Shown one piece after another: positions 42,851-53,427 of a stretch of DNA of 64,000 nucleotides. Source of the DNA: an uncultured Clostridia bacterium (GTDB lineage: Bacteria; Bacillota; Clostridia; Oscillospirales; Ruminococcaceae); NCBI GenBank assembly GCA_947628615.1, contig CANRAO010000006.1, forward strand, positions 1-64,000, read 5' to 3'. A program made the position numbers and the translations under genes. The first letter of the stretch is position 1, and every line of letters starts with the position of its first letter. Below the pieces are notes generated by a model. It was not told the origin of the DNA. It saw only the letters and a list, made by a program, of their open reading frames with translations, and did not search any database.

Positions 42851-44623
42851 ATGAATTTTTTTGCAGTGTTGAAGCTCATAGGCGGACTTGCTATTTTCCT
42901 TTACGGAATGGATGTAATGGGTTCAAGCCTTGAAAAGCTTGCCGGCGGCAGATTAGAAAGGATATTCGAGAAGCTGACTTCTAATCCTCTTAAGGCGGTA
43001 TTGCTCGGTGCAGGAGTAACGGCGGTAATTCAAAGCTCGGCGGCAACAACGGTTATGCTAGTCGGCTTTGTTAATTCCGGTATTATGAAGTTGCATCAGG
43101 CTATAGGTATAATTATGGGTGCAAATATCGGCACGACCGTTACAGCGTGGCTTTTGAGCTTAACAGGAATTCAGGGGGATAACTTCTGGCTTACACTGCT
43201 TAAACCGTCGTCATTTACGCCGATTTTAGCGCTAATAGGACTAATCCTTTATATGTTCGTTAAATCGGGCAAGAAAAGGGATATAGGAGCTATACTTTTA
43301 GGATTTTCGATTCTGATGTTCGGTATGGATACAATGTCCGGCGCTATAGACCCTCAGGCTGTTCCGGGACTGACTAATATTCTGACGATGTTTTCAAATC
43401 CTTTCTTTGGAGTTTTAGCAGGCATTATTATTACGGCTATACTGCAAAGCTCGTCGGCTTCGGTAGGTGTATTGCAGGCGCTTTCTGCTACAGGCGCTAT
43501 TAAATTCGGTGCGGCAATACCGATTATATTGGGACAGAATATAGGTTCGTGCGTAACTGCATTGATCTCTTCGGTAGGAACGAACAAAGCAGCAAAGAGA
43601 GTGGCAATTGTTCATTTGTATTTTAATATTATAGGAACCGTATTGTTTTTGACAGTATTTTATATTCTCAACTCAATAATAGATTTCAGCTTTATGAATG
43701 ATACTGTGGGCGCTGCTCAGATAGCAATTGTTCACACTCTGTTCAATTGCGGCGTTACTATTATACTTCTTCCGTTTATCAAAGGGCTTGAAAAGCTGGC
43801 TTATCTGACGATAAGAGAGGACAAGGAAGAACAGGAAAAGAAAAATACATTCGCTCTTTTAGACGACAGATTTCTGCAAACCCCGAGCGTTGCTTTAGCT
43901 CAGTGCAGGTCGCTGTTGGTTAAAATGTCAGAAATGGCAAGAGAGAATATAAGTCTTGCCATAGCTACAATAAATAAATATGACGCCGATGCCGCAAAAA
44001 AGGTAGAAAAAAATGAGAATATGGTTGATAAATTCGAGGATAAGATAGGAACTTATCTTGTCAAGCTGTCAAGCAGGGATCTGTCTGTAAAGGACAGCCA
44101 GTCGATTGCTATGCAGCTTCATGTGATAGGCGATTTTGAAAGAATTTCCGACCATTCAAAAAACATCATCAAGCTATCAGGCGAGATGAATGATAAAAAA
44201 ATCGAGTTTTCTAAAAAAGCAAGAGCGGAATTAAAAGTAATTTGCCGTGCTGTAACCGATATTCTTGATATGGCAGTCGAAGCGTTTGCCACTCAGGATA
44301 AAAATGTTGTTGCAAAGATCGAGGCACTAGAGGAAGCTATTGACAAGCTGTGCTTAAAGCTCAGGAACAGACATATAAAGAGACTTCAGAAGGGAACTTG
44401 TACAATAGAACTAGGGTTTATTTTTACGGACCTTTTAACAAATTTGGAAAGGGTTTCAGATCATTGTTCAAATATTGCTTCTTCTATTAAGCAGGAAGAG
44501 GACGAGTCATTTGAATCGCATAAATATGTGAGAAAGCTAAAGGAAACCGGCGAGGATTTTGACAAGGACGTTGAGGAATTTATGGACATCTATCATATTC
44601 CAAAAAAACAGGATAAGCATTAG
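42851..44623 (+). CDS. Na+/phosphate cotransporter with C-terminal PhoU-like domain
   Basis: This 590-residue protein should take up phosphate with sodium. Two inverted Na/Pi cotransporter repeats carry the QSS motifs (QSSAATTVMLVGF early, QSSSASVGVLQAL near 205). About nine membrane spans fill residues 1-320. A helical PhoU-like region (about 345-570) has the E-x-x-x-D metal-binding helices (QLHVIGDFERISDHSKNI and LLTNLERVSDHCSNI). The ATG at 42851 is preferred; ATG 42839 almost touches the ribosome site. It is preceded by the structured leader. Confidence 0.92.
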   Translation: MNFFAVLKLIGGLAIFLYGMDVMGSSLEKLAGGRLERIFEKLTSNPLKAVLLGAGVTAVIQSSAATTVMLVGFVNSGIMKLHQAIGIIMGANIGTTVTAWLLSLTGIQGDNFWLTLLKPSSFTPILALIGLILYMFVKSGKKRDIGAILLGFSILMFGMDTMSGAIDPQAVPGLTNILTMFSNPFFGVLAGIIITAILQSSSASVGVLQALSATGAIKFGAAIPIILGQNIGSCVTALISSVGTNKAAKRVAIVHLYFNIIGTVLFLTVFYILNSIIDFSFMNDTVGAAQIAIVHTLFNCGVTIILLPFIKGLEKLAYLTIREDKEEQEKKNTFALLDDRFLQTPSVALAQCRSLLVKMSEMARENISLAIATINKYDADAAKKVEKNENMVDKFEDKIGTYLVKLSSRDLSVKDSQSIAMQLHVIGDFERISDHSKNIIKLSGEMNDKKIEFSKKARAELKVICRAVTDILDMAVEAFATQDKNVVAKIEALEEAIDKLCLKLRNRHIKRLQKGTCTIELGFIFTDLLTNLERVSDHCSNIASSIKQEEDESFESHKYVRKLKETGEDFDKDVEEFMDIYHIPKKQDKH

Positions 44624-44712
44624 CTTAAACGGTTCTTTATGCCGAAAGTAAACATTCTATTGATGATATTTTGTTTTTATTCATTACGTTACATATTTAG
44701 AGGGGTTAGGCT

Positions 44713-45561
44713 ATGAATAAGACTTATGAAAAGCTGCAGAAGTGTTATAAATATATTCGTAAAAAAACTGATTTTAAACCTGAAATTGCACTTGTTCTAG
44801 GCTCGGGGCTTGGCGATTATGCAGAGAGTGCAAATGTTCAGGTTGAGCTGATAATACCGTATTCAGAGATAAACGGGTTTCCTACATCTACGGTTACGGG
44901 TCATAAAGGGCAGTTTGTTTTCGGAACGGTAAACGGCGTTAAAATAGCCATTATGCAGGGACGGGTTCATTATTATGAAGGGTATGATATTTCAGATGTG
45001 GTTATGCCAGTTCGTTTAATGGGTCTGATGGGCGCAAAGGTTTTGTTCCTAACTAACGCTTCGGGCGGAATAAACGAGAATTTCAAGTGCGGCGATTTTA
45101 TGCTTATTACCGACCAGATATCATCATTTGTTAAAAGTCCTCTTATAGGCGAGAATATTGACGAACTGGGCGTTCGTTTCCCTGATATGAGCGAAATATA
45201 CAATAGGGATCTAATAGGTATTATAAAAAAATCAGCTGAGGAGCTTGATATACAGCTTAAAGAAGGCGTTTATATTCAAACGACAGGGCCTCAGTATGAA
45301 ACTCCTGCAGAGATAAGGGCGTTTAAGGTGTTGGGTGCAGACGCTGTGGGAATGAGTACGGCTTGCGAGGCGATAGCCGCAAATCATATGGGCATGAAAA
45401 TATGCGGAATTTCCTGCATCTCCAATTTAGCGGCAGGTATCAGCAAAACTCCGCTTACGCATAAAGAGGTTCAGGAAACAGCAAACAGAGTTGCACCTGA
45501 TTTTAAGAGACTTCTTACTGAAGCCATTGAAAACATATCTGACTATCTCAATGCCAATTAA
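44713..45561 (+). CDS. Purine nucleoside phosphorylase (PNP family I)
   Basis: This 282-residue trimeric-type enzyme splits inosine or guanosine with phosphate for purine salvage. GSGLGDYAE is the phosphate loop and VTGHKGQFVFG follows. QGRVHYYEGY and FLTNASGGIN are signature segments. GPQYETPAEIRAF and the GMSTACEAIAANHMG stretch hold the purine site. The Asn/Glu layout fits 6-oxopurine specificity (PunA). The deaminase gene follows 17 bases later, suggesting joint purine salvage. Confidence 0.94.
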   Translation: MNKTYEKLQKCYKYIRKKTDFKPEIALVLGSGLGDYAESANVQVELIIPYSEINGFPTSTVTGHKGQFVFGTVNGVKIAIMQGRVHYYEGYDISDVVMPVRLMGLMGAKVLFLTNASGGINENFKCGDFMLITDQISSFVKSPLIGENIDELGVRFPDMSEIYNRDLIGIIKKSAEELDIQLKEGVYIQTTGPQYETPAEIRAFKVLGADAVGMSTACEAIAANHMGMKICGISCISNLAAGISKTPLTHKEVQETANRVAPDFKRLLTEAIENISDYLNAN

Positions 45562-45578
45562 CAGGAAAGTATAAAAGT

Positions 45579-46850
45579 ATGATAAGATTTTACAACGGAA
45601 AAATTCTCACGCTTGCCGACGGATTTAATATAATAAACGGCGAGGTATGGGTGGATAATGATAAGATTTCTTTTGTGGGAAAGCCGTCTGAAAAAGATTC
45701 GGAGGCTCATTACTTCGAGCAGGAAATTGATTTAGACGGTAATCTTTTAATGCCTAGCTTTAAGAATGCGCATACACATTCGGCAATGACATTTTTGCGC
45801 TCATATGCCGATGATATGCCCTTGCAGGATTGGCTTAATAAACAGGTGTTCCCGATGGAGGCAAAGCTGACAGGGGAGCATATTTATGCCTTTACAAAGC
45901 TGGCAATATTAGAGTATTTATCTAGCGGAATTACCGCTTCGTTTGATATGTATTTTAAACTGGATGATTATGTTAAAGCGAATATTGACGCAGGATTCAG
46001 AACGGTAATATGTTCATCGACAAATGATTTCGGGGGGAGCCCCGAACAGGACGAGGAGGACTATTTGAAGTTCAACAGCATTTCTCCTTTGATCTCTTAT
46101 AAATTCGGCTGCCATGCGGAATACACTACAAAGCTCGATACTATCAAAGGCATAGCAAAGCTGTGTCAGAAATATAAGGAGCCTTTTTATTCTCATAACA
46201 GCGAGACCGAAAGAGAGGTTTCTGAGTGCATTAGCCGTTATAATAAAACCCCAACACAGCTTTTTGACGATTTGGGGCTATATGAATACGGCGGCGGAGG
46301 TTTTCACGGTGTTTACCTCAGCGAAAATGATATGCAGATATTCAAGGAGAAAGGTCTGTGGGCGATTACAAATCCCGGCTCAAATACAAAGCTTGCCAGC
46401 GGAATTGCAGATCTATCACGAATGCTCGATATGGGAATCAATATTGCTATAGGAACGGACGGAGCGGCTTCTAACAATGCACTTGATATGTTCAGGGAGA
46501 TGTATCTTGCAGCAGGACTTCAAAAGCTAAAGTATATGGACGCTTCGGTATGCTCTGCAAAAGATGTTTTATATATGGCTACGGTGGGCTCAGCAAGGGC
46601 AATGGGTCTTGCTGACTGCGATACTATAGCGGCAGGCAAGCAGGCTGATCTGATAGTAATTGATATGAACAAACCGAATATGCAGCCTATTCATAATATC
46701 ACTAAAAATCTTGTATTCAGCGGTTCTAAACAGAATGTTAAGCTTACAATGTGTGCAGGAAAAATTCTTTACAGAGATGGTGTATATTATTTAGATGAGA
46801 ATGAGAGGGATATTTATAAAAGAGCCAATAAAATGTTAGATGATTTTTAA
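45579..46850 (+). CDS. Amidohydrolase, 5'-methylthioadenosine/S-adenosylhomocysteine deaminase type
   Basis: This 423-residue metal-dependent deaminase probably acts on an adenosine-type compound. The metal-binding pair is NAHTHSAM (about 64-71). GCHAEY and SHNSETEREV supply a further His and the catalytic Glu. IGTDGAASNNALDMF supplies the Asp. The usual metal-ligand His segment reads GFHGVYLS. The order PNP then deaminase points to adenosine or methylthioadenosine salvage. AGGAAAG precedes the ATG. Confidence 0.85.
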   Translation: MIRFYNGKILTLADGFNIINGEVWVDNDKISFVGKPSEKDSEAHYFEQEIDLDGNLLMPSFKNAHTHSAMTFLRSYADDMPLQDWLNKQVFPMEAKLTGEHIYAFTKLAILEYLSSGITASFDMYFKLDDYVKANIDAGFRTVICSSTNDFGGSPEQDEEDYLKFNSISPLISYKFGCHAEYTTKLDTIKGIAKLCQKYKEPFYSHNSETEREVSECISRYNKTPTQLFDDLGLYEYGGGGFHGVYLSENDMQIFKEKGLWAITNPGSNTKLASGIADLSRMLDMGINIAIGTDGAASNNALDMFREMYLAAGLQKLKYMDASVCSAKDVLYMATVGSARAMGLADCDTIAAGKQADLIVIDMNKPNMQPIHNITKNLVFSGSKQNVKLTMCAGKILYRDGVYYLDENERDIYKRANKMLDDF

Positions 46851-46912
46851 ATTAGTGTTTTTAATTTATTTGGGCATATTGAGAAATCAAACAAAAAAAT
46901 AGTAAAAAACAC

Positions 46913-46941
46913 TTGCAAAATACATTTAAAGGTGCTATAAT
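46913..46941 (+). promoter_or_regulatory. Promoter of the rimP-nusA-infB operon
   Basis: TTGCAA (46913-46918), 17 bases, perfect TATAAT (46936-46941). The leader is about 195 nt. Confidence 0.8.
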
Positions 46942-46963
46942 TACTACAATAGTTTTATTGAAA

Positions 46964-47130
46964 GACTGGAAATTTGACTTCCGGTCTTTCGTCTTTGTTT
47001 AGGAAATTAAATTTTAAGTGTATATTATTTGCCGTAGGATAGCGTGAGTCTTTGTCTTAACAACAATGCGGCAAATCCGTTATCGGAATTGACTCAAATT
47101 TCAAAGAAAGGCGGTCTTTGTACAGCAAAG
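46964..47130 (+). promoter_or_regulatory. Structured leader of rimP (element B)
   Basis: A first hairpin, GAAAGACTGG/CCGGTCTTTC (near 46964-46990), is followed by ATTTGCCG (47027-47034) pairing with CGGCAAAT (47069-47076). TGAGTC (47045-47050) inside that loop can pair with GACTCA (47091-47096) outside it, a pseudoknot or alternative fold. CTTTG/CAAAG lies just before the ribosome site. AACAATGCGGCAAAT is shared in part with the element at 42798. This fits control of the operon at the RNA level; not a family I can name. Confidence 0.45.
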
Positions 47131-47144
47131 GCAAGGTGTTTACA

Positions 47145-47639
47145 ATGAAAAGTAAAAAATCAGGTTCGACGGTTCATCGGATTGCCGAGCTGGCAAAGCC
47201 TCTTTGCGGCGAGCTTGGGCTAGAGCTTTGGGACGTCAAGTTTGAAAAAGAGGGAGCAACATGGTATCTGAGGGTGTTTATCGACAAGGACGGCGGCATA
47301 AACATTGCCGACTGCGAGAACTTTTCAAGACCGTTTAATAAATTGCTTGATGAAACCGATCCGATTTCTCAGTCTTATGTTTTTGAAGTTTCAGGACCGG
47401 GTCTGGGCAGAGAGCTTAGAAAGCCGGAACACTTTGAACGGTTTATAGGTGAGAAAATAAGAATTCGTTTCATACGGGCGAGAAACGGAGAAAAGGAAGC
47501 TGTCTGCACACTGAAGGGTTATTCGAAACCGAATATTACGGTTCAGTTTGAAGGCTCGGACGATGATGATATAATTTCGCTTTCGGATTGCGCATACGTA
47601 AAGCTAAATGACGACCAAGATTTATTTGACATAGAGTAA
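47145..47639 (+). CDS. rimP: Ribosome maturation factor RimP
   Basis: This 164-residue factor is needed for 30S maturation. It has HRIAELAKPLCGELGLELWDV, LRVFIDKDGGINIADCENFSR and YVFEVSGPGLGRELRKPEHF, all standard. The ATG at 47145 follows AAGGTG; a TTG at 47118 in the same frame is nearly on top of another AAAGGCGG, so a longer form cannot be excluded. First gene of the nusA-infB operon. Confidence 0.95.
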   Translation: MKSKKSGSTVHRIAELAKPLCGELGLELWDVKFEKEGATWYLRVFIDKDGGINIADCENFSRPFNKLLDETDPISQSYVFEVSGPGLGRELRKPEHFERFIGEKIRIRFIRARNGEKEAVCTLKGYSKPNITVQFEGSDDDDIISLSDCAYVKLNDDQDLFDIE

Positions 47640-47657
47640 AGGGAGGAATTAGTAAAA

Positions 47658-48713
47658 ATGAACAAGGAATTTTTTGAGGCTCTTTCACTTCTGGAGGAGG
47701 AAAACGGTATAGAAGCAGAGGTTTTGATTGAAAAGATCGAGCAGGGTATACTCAAGGCTGTAAAGAGAGATTACCCAAACACAAATGAGGAAAACATTGA
47801 GGTTAAAATTGATGTTGAGAAGAACAGGCTCAATCTTAAAATCAACAAAAATGTAGTTGAAGAAGTCGAGGACGAAGCGAATGAAATCAGCTTAGAGGAT
47901 GCACTTGAAATTTCAAAGAGAGCAAAGATAGGTTCTAAGGTTGCAATAAAGCTGAACCCTACAAAGTTCAAGAGAATTGCGGCACAATCTGCAAAACAGT
48001 CAATAAGAAGCGATATTAAAGAAATCGAAAGAGAGCGGCTTTTGTCTAACTATCAGGATAAAGAGCACGAATGCGTTTCTGCAACTGTTCAGAAGGTTGA
48101 GCCGGGCACGGGAAATGCCATTTTGACTATTGACGGCAGCGAGGCTTATTTAGTGAGAAATGAGCAGATTCCGGGTGAGACTCTTCACGAGGGAGATATT
48201 ATAAAGGTTTATGTTGTAGGTATTGTAAATCCGGAGAGACGTCCGTCTGTTAAAATTTCAAGAACCCACAGAGATTTGGTAAAAAGGCTGTTTGAACTGG
48301 AGATACCGGAGGTTTATGACGGAACAGTTGAAATAATGGCAATCTCAAGAGAAGCCGGTTCAAGAAGCAAGGTAGCAGTATGGTCGAAGAATGAGAACGT
48401 AGACGCAATTGGCGCTTGCATAGGACCGAGACGTTCAAGAATTTCTGCGATAGTGAACGAATTAAAGGGTGAGAAGATCGACATAATCCCTTACAGCGAG
48501 GACGACGCAGAATTTATAGCCTCAGCGCTTTCTCCTGCCGATGTAATTAAGGTAACGCTTGCGGAGGACGGAACAAGAGCCTGCGAAGTCGTTGTTCCCG
48601 ACGATCAGCTTTCTCTTGCTATTGGAAACAGAGGGCAAAATGCAAAACTCGCAGCCAGACTGACAGGCTATAAGATAGATATAGGCCCTGAAAATCCTAT
48701 TCAGATAGATTAG
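47658..48713 (+). CDS. nusA: Transcription factor NusA
   Basis: This 351-residue protein binds RNA polymerase and modulates pausing, termination and antitermination. N-terminal polymerase-binding domain (1-125), S1 domain (about 135-200), and two KH domains (205-351) with AIGACIGPRRSRISAI and LAIGNRGQNAKLAARLTG. It lacks the extra C-terminal repeats of the proteobacterial protein, as usual in Firmicutes. Confidence 0.97.
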   Translation: MNKEFFEALSLLEEENGIEAEVLIEKIEQGILKAVKRDYPNTNEENIEVKIDVEKNRLNLKINKNVVEEVEDEANEISLEDALEISKRAKIGSKVAIKLNPTKFKRIAAQSAKQSIRSDIKEIERERLLSNYQDKEHECVSATVQKVEPGTGNAILTIDGSEAYLVRNEQIPGETLHEGDIIKVYVVGIVNPERRPSVKISRTHRDLVKRLFELEIPEVYDGTVEIMAISREAGSRSKVAVWSKNENVDAIGACIGPRRSRISAIVNELKGEKIDIIPYSEDDAEFIASALSPADVIKVTLAEDGTRACEVVVPDDQLSLAIGNRGQNAKLAARLTGYKIDIGPENPIQID

Positions 48714-48782
48714 CGTTATTAGACAAGTAATATATTCAGGCGATAGATAATTCATACAGAGTGGTAAAGGAAGTTGGCGTAT

Positions 48783-49046
48783 ATGAAAACAAGGAAAATT
48801 CCTATGAGATTGTGCATAGGCTGCGGAGAAATGAAGCCTAAAAAAGAGCTTATACGCATTGTAAAATCAAAAGAGGGTGAGATTTCACTCGACTTGACCG
48901 GAAAGAAGTCAGGGCGGGGCGCATATATCTGCAATAATTTGAAGTGTTTTCAAAAGGTGAGAAAGGCAAGAAAGCTGGAGCGTAGTTTTTCGTGTAAAAT
49001 TTCTGATGAGATATATGATGAAATGGAAGGCGAGCTTTCAAAATGA
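48783..49046 (+). CDS. ylxR: YlxR-family RNA-binding protein
   Basis: This 87-residue protein has the family signature RLCIGCGEMKPKKELIRIV and GRGAYICNNLKCF. YlxR proteins lie in the nusA-infB operon and are thought to bind RNA; a role near RNase P has been suggested. The ATG at 48783 is spaced correctly from AAAGGAAG, whereas the TTG at 48774 is too close. The stop overlaps the next start (ATGA). Confidence 0.92.
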   Translation: MKTRKIPMRLCIGCGEMKPKKELIRIVKSKEGEISLDLTGKKSGRGAYICNNLKCFQKVRKARKLERSFSCKISDEIYDEMEGELSK

Positions 49047-49372
49047 ATAAAATAATGGGACTTTTGACTATGGCGAGGAGAGCAGGAAAACTCTCTCTCG
49101 GTATGGATATGAGTAAGGATGCGTGCAGAAACGGAATTTCAAAAGGAATATGCACAGCTATTGACATTTCTCCTAAAAGCCTGAAAGAAATCAAGTTTGT
49201 TTGTATAAATGAAAATGTGCCGCTTTATTCTCTTGGTATGGATATGAAGGCTGTCGGGATCGAGCTTGGTAAGAATGTAGGAATTATATCAATAAACGAC
49301 AGTGGATTTATGAAGAAAGCAAAGACTTATATGAGAAAAATAGAAATTGACAATGATATGTTTAATAATTAA
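49043..49372 (+). CDS. L7Ae-family ribosomal protein (YlxQ-like)
   Basis: This 109-residue protein has the L7Ae/L30e fold that binds kink-turn [23 protein letters not shown] at the start and a later [18 protein letters not shown] segment. Its start overlaps the ylxR stop, so the two are coupled. In Bacillus the equivalent is YlxQ. Confidence 0.9.
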   Translation: MNKIMGLLTMARRAGKLSLGMDMSKDACRNGISKGICTAIDISPKSLKEIKFVCINENVPLYSLGMDMKAVGIELGKNVGIISINDSGFMKKAKTYMRKIEIDNDMFNN

Positions 49373-49389
49373 GGAGGTTATTGAAACCT

Positions 49390-51933
49390 ATGGCGAAAAA
49401 TTATAAACTAGGAGAGCTTGCTAAACATTTAAAGCTGCCTTCAGCTGATGTAATAAAGTGCCTTGACGGAGTGTTCGGGGAACCTAAAAAGACAGTTTCT
49501 TCGCTTACCCCTGAAGAGGTAACATATGTGTTTGAGTATTTTACTCAGAAAAATCAGGTTGAAAGCTTTGACGAGTATTTTGCAAGCGGTAATATTAAAC
49601 AAGAGAAAAAAGAAGAACCAAAGCCTAAAAAGACTGCTAAGAAGCCTGCGGCAAAAACAAAAAAGAAAGCTGAAAAACCTAAAAAGACAGTTACAGATGA
49701 CGCTGATACAAAGGCAAAGAAACCGCAAAAAACAGCGGCATCTAAGACGGAAGAGCCAAAGGTGAAGGCAGAGGAGAAAAAGCCTCAGAATGAGATAAAG
49801 CCTCAGAAGGATAAAAAGTCTCAGAAGGAGAAAAAGCCTCAGCAGAAAAAGAAATCACCTCCTAAAAAGCAGGATCACGGAACAAAGCAGAAACTCGTTT
49901 CAACGGGTTCTTCGCAGGGCGGAGTAACAGTATCTGAGGTTGAAAACACCTATTCTAAGACTAAAACCGTTGACACAAGAGGAAGCTATGTAAACCTTGA
50001 TAAATATAATGAGAAATACGATACTCTTGCAGAGACAAAGTCAGGCAGGGGCAGGGATAACTATACTAAAAAGCAGAAGATAAAGCAGAAGTCTCAGCAG
50101 TATAGAAAGCAGCGTAAGTCAAACAAGGTCGAAACTGAGGCTCAAAAGCTGAAGCGTCTAGAGCTTGAAAGGGCAAGAAAACAGCAGCTTAAAGTTTCTA
50201 TTCCTGATGAGATTACCGTTTCTGAGCTTGCTTCAAGACTGAAGGTAGTTGCTACTGAGGTCATTAAGAAGTTAATGGGACTTGGCATTATGGCTTCCAT
50301 TAATGAGGTCATTGATTTTGACACGGCTTCTCTTGTTGCAGAGGAGTTAGGCGCAAAGGTTGAAAAGGAAGTTCACATAACTATTGAGGAACGTCTTATT
50401 GTTGACGAAGAGGATAAGGAAGAGGATTTGGTCGAGAGATGTCCGGTAGTAGTTGTTATGGGACACGTTGACCACGGTAAGACATCAATTCTTGACAAAA
50501 TTCGCAATGCGCACGTTACTGACTCAGAAGCAGGAGGAATCACACAGCATATCGGTGCATATCAGGTTATGTGCAACGGAAAGCCTATTACATTCCTTGA
50601 TACTCCGGGACACGAGGCGTTTACGGCAATGAGACTAAGAGGAGCGCAGGCTACTGATATTGCTATATTAGTCGTTGCGGCAGATGACGGTGTTATGCCT
50701 CAGACCGTTGAAGCTATTAATCATGCAAAGGCAGCAGGAGTTTCTATAATTGTCGCTATAAATAAGATGGACAAAGAGGGTGCAAACCCTGAAAGGATCA
50801 AGCAGGAGCTCACAGAGCATGAAATTCTTTGCGAGGAATGGGGCGGAGATGTAATCTGCGTGCCTGTATCAGCAGTTACCGGAATGGGTATTGATGAGCT
50901 TTTGGAAAACATTCTGCTTGTTGCGGAGGTAAAAGAACTCAAGGCTAATCCTAACAGACTTGGAAAAGGAACTGTTATCGAGGCTAAGCTCGACAAAGGA
51001 CGCGGACCGGTTGCGACTATTCTTGTTCAAAACGGAACGCTCAATGCAGGAGATATTATTATAGCCGGAACAGCTGTCGGACGGGTAAGAACAATGAAGA
51101 ATGACAAGGGCGAGGAGATCAAGTCGGCAGGACCTTCTACTCCGGTTGAGATAACAGGCTTGGGAGAAGTGCCTGACGCAGGAGACGCTTTCAATGTAGT
51201 TGCTGATGAAAAGCTGGCAAGAGAACTCGCAGAGCAGAGAAAACAGCAGGCTAAGGAAGAGATCTTCGGACAGTATCAGAAGGTAACATTAGAAAACTTA
51301 TTCAGCCAGATCACAGAGGGAGAGAGAAAAGAGCTTCCTATTATCGTCAAGGCTGATGTTCAGGGTTCGGTTGAGGCTGTTAAGCAATCGTTAGAGAAGA
51401 TTTCAAACGACGAGGTAAGAGTAAAGGTTATACACGGAGCTGTCGGAGCTGTTTCTGAGGGCGACGTTATGCTGGCGGCAGCGTCAAACGCAATTATAGT
51501 TGGATTTAATGTACGTCCTGATCCTATTGCTAAAGAAAGTGCAGAGCGTGACGGTGTTGACATTCGTCTTTACAGGATCATCTACGATGCAATAGAGGAA
51601 ATCGAAGACGCTATGAAGGGTATGCTTGCTCCTAAATACCGTGAGGTCGAGACTGCTCGTGTTGAGGTAAGACAGGTATATAAGATTTCAAACGTTGGTC
51701 AGGTTGCAGGCTGTTATGTATTATCAGGCAAGGTTGGCAGAAATAACGAAATAAGAGTTGTTCGTGACGGTATTGTTATTGCTGAGGATAAGATGGCAAG
51801 CTTAAAAAGGTTTAAAGATGACGTTAAAGAAGTTGCCGAAGGATATGAATGCGGTATATCTTTGGAGAAATTCTCCGATATTAAAGAGGGAGACATTTTA
51901 GAGGCGTTCTATATGGAAGAGTACAGAGATTAG
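49390..51933 (+). CDS. infB: Translation initiation factor IF-2
   Basis: This 847-residue GTPase brings initiator tRNA to the 30S. An IF2 N-domain start ([16 protein letters not shown]) leads to a long Lys/Pro-rich disordered part (about 65-180) with AEKKPQN-like low-complexity repeats, and then a second IF2 N-type domain (near 275). The G domain has GHVDHGKTS (about 358-366), DTPGHE and NKMDKEG, followed by domains II to IV. The ATG at 49390 is preferred; TTG 49381 is three bases from AAGGAGG. Confidence 0.97.
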   Translation: MAKNYKLGELAKHLKLPSADVIKCLDGVFGEPKKTVSSLTPEEVTYVFEYFTQKNQVESFDEYFASGNIKQEKKEEPKPKKTAKKPAAKTKKKAEKPKKTVTDDADTKAKKPQKTAASKTEEPKVKAEEKKPQNEIKPQKDKKSQKEKKPQQKKKSPPKKQDHGTKQKLVSTGSSQGGVTVSEVENTYSKTKTVDTRGSYVNLDKYNEKYDTLAETKSGRGRDNYTKKQKIKQKSQQYRKQRKSNKVETEAQKLKRLELERARKQQLKVSIPDEITVSELASRLKVVATEVIKKLMGLGIMASINEVIDFDTASLVAEELGAKVEKEVHITIEERLIVDEEDKEEDLVERCPVVVVMGHVDHGKTSILDKIRNAHVTDSEAGGITQHIGAYQVMCNGKPITFLDTPGHEAFTAMRLRGAQATDIAILVVAADDGVMPQTVEAINHAKAAGVSIIVAINKMDKEGANPERIKQELTEHEILCEEWGGDVICVPVSAVTGMGIDELLENILLVAEVKELKANPNRLGKGTVIEAKLDKGRGPVATILVQNGTLNAGDIIIAGTAVGRVRTMKNDKGEEIKSAGPSTPVEITGLGEVPDAGDAFNVVADEKLARELAEQRKQQAKEEIFGQYQKVTLENLFSQITEGERKELPIIVKADVQGSVEAVKQSLEKISNDEVRVKVIHGAVGAVSEGDVMLAAASNAIIVGFNVRPDPIAKESAERDGVDIRLYRIIYDAIEEIEDAMKGMLAPKYREVETARVEVRQVYKISNVGQVAGCYVLSGKVGRNNEIRVVRDGIVIAEDKMASLKRFKDDVKEVAEGYECGISLEKFSDIKEGDILEAFYMEEYRD

Positions 51934-52030
51934 CAAATTTTCACTCTGAGGCATATCCGTACAGAAAATTATTAAAAAATGTCTTGCTATGAAAATCTTT
52001 GTGATTAATAAACTTTAAGGAGAGAGCAAT

Positions 52031-52378
52031 TTGGCAGGTTACAAACCAAGAAGATTATCTGAGGATATAAGAAGAATAATTTCAGGTAAAATCAGAGATT
52101 TGAAAGACCCGAGAATCAATAACAGCGGTATGATAACGATAGTACGCTGTGATGTTTCAAACGACATTTCATATTGTAAGGTTTACGTTTCGTCTTTCGA
52201 GGGTTATGACAAGGCTAAAGAGGCTGTGAAGGGATTTGAGTCGGCGTCAGGACTTTTAAAGCGTGAGATTTCCAATGTTCTCAGGCTCAGAAAATGCCCC
52301 GAGCTGGAGTTTGTAGCGGATAATTCTATGGAACATTCTCTTAAAATCAATAAGATCTTAAAAGACATTTCAGACTGA
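52031..52378 (+). CDS. rbfA: Ribosome-binding factor A
   Basis: This 115-residue KH-like protein helps 16S rRNA 5' end maturation. It has PRRLSEDIRRIISGKIRDLKDPRI and VYVSSFEG, and ends with ELEFVADNSMEHSLKINKIL. It starts at TTG 52031 behind AAGGAGAG. Confidence 0.95.
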   Translation: MAGYKPRRLSEDIRRIISGKIRDLKDPRINNSGMITIVRCDVSNDISYCKVYVSSFEGYDKAKEAVKGFESASGLLKREISNVLRLRKCPELEFVADNSMEHSLKINKILKDISD

Positions 52379-52462
52379 TCTGATTCCTACAGTGAATTAT
52401 TGCAGCATAATAACTTTATTGGAAGACTAATTTTGCAGTTCCCGTAAAAGGAGTGTTGACAG

Positions 52463-53419
52463 GTGGATTTTTCAGAAATCAAGAGCTTTTTGGAAAGCGA
52501 TAAATGTGATAACGTAACTATTCTAACACATAAAAGCCCTGACGGAGATACTTTCGGATGCGGCTTTGCATTGTGTTATTTGCTTCGGGATATGGGTAAA
52601 AAAGCTAATGTCATAAACAATGAGCCTTTACCAAAAAAGTATAAAGAGTTTATGTATCCTGATTATGAGCCTATGGACTTTGAGGAAAAGTGCGTAATTG
52701 CAGTGGATATTGCCAGTTTGGAATTGCTTGGCGATAATCTTGCTGAGTATAAACAAGAGGGAAAGATAGATCTGTGTATTGATCATCATATGACCAATAA
52801 CAAGTATGCAAAGCTGTATTATATAGATGCTGAAGCTGCGGCAGCCTGTCAGATATTATACGAATTGATAAGATATATGGAAAGACCTGTTACTAAACTC
52901 ATTGCGACCTGTCTTTATATAGGTATTGCAACTGATACAGGGTGCTTTAAGTTTGAAAACGTAACTCCAAAAACGCATATGATAGCGGCAGAGCTTATTT
53001 CATACGGCATTAATCATTCATATGTAAACCGTATGATGTTTGATGTCAAGCCAATGGGAGTAATCAAGGTCGAGCAGGAGGTTTTAAAAAATCTTCAGTT
53101 CTGCTTTGACGATAGATGCGCTATAGAATTCGTGTCGAAGGCGCTTATAGATAACAGCGGTGTGGAAACTGCTGAGTTTGAGGAACTGGCGACAATTCCG
53201 CTTACTGTTGAGGGCGTTGAAGTCGGCATAACCATTAAGGAAAAGGGAAACAACGAGTATAAGCTTTCAGTAAGAACCACTGAAAAGCATGACGCCTGTG
53301 CTTTTTGCAAAAGCTTTGGCGGCGGGGGGCATCTCCGTGCTGCAGGCTGTCAGATTATTGGAACATACGATGAGGTTTTGAAAAAAATAACGGACAGGGC
53401 TGCCGAACTGTTCAAATAA
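52463..53419 (+). CDS. nrnA: DHH-family oligoribonuclease / pAp phosphatase NrnA
   Basis: This 318-residue phosphoesterase should degrade nanoRNA and 3'-phosphoadenosine 5'-phosphate. The DHH domain has HKSPDGDTFGCG, VAVDIASLELLG-type text (IAVDIASLELLG) and the family DHH motif as CIDHHMTN. The C-terminal DHHA1 domain ends with FGGGGHLRAAGC. It starts at GTG 52463. Its place between rbfA and truB is typical. Confidence 0.94.
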   Translation: MDFSEIKSFLESDKCDNVTILTHKSPDGDTFGCGFALCYLLRDMGKKANVINNEPLPKKYKEFMYPDYEPMDFEEKCVIAVDIASLELLGDNLAEYKQEGKIDLCIDHHMTNNKYAKLYYIDAEAAAACQILYELIRYMERPVTKLIATCLYIGIATDTGCFKFENVTPKTHMIAAELISYGINHSYVNRMMFDVKPMGVIKVEQEVLKNLQFCFDDRCAIEFVSKALIDNSGVETAEFEELATIPLTVEGVEVGITIKEKGNNEYKLSVRTTEKHDACAFCKSFGGGGHLRAAGCQIIGTYDEVLKKITDRAAELFK

Positions 53420-53427
53420 CTGATATT

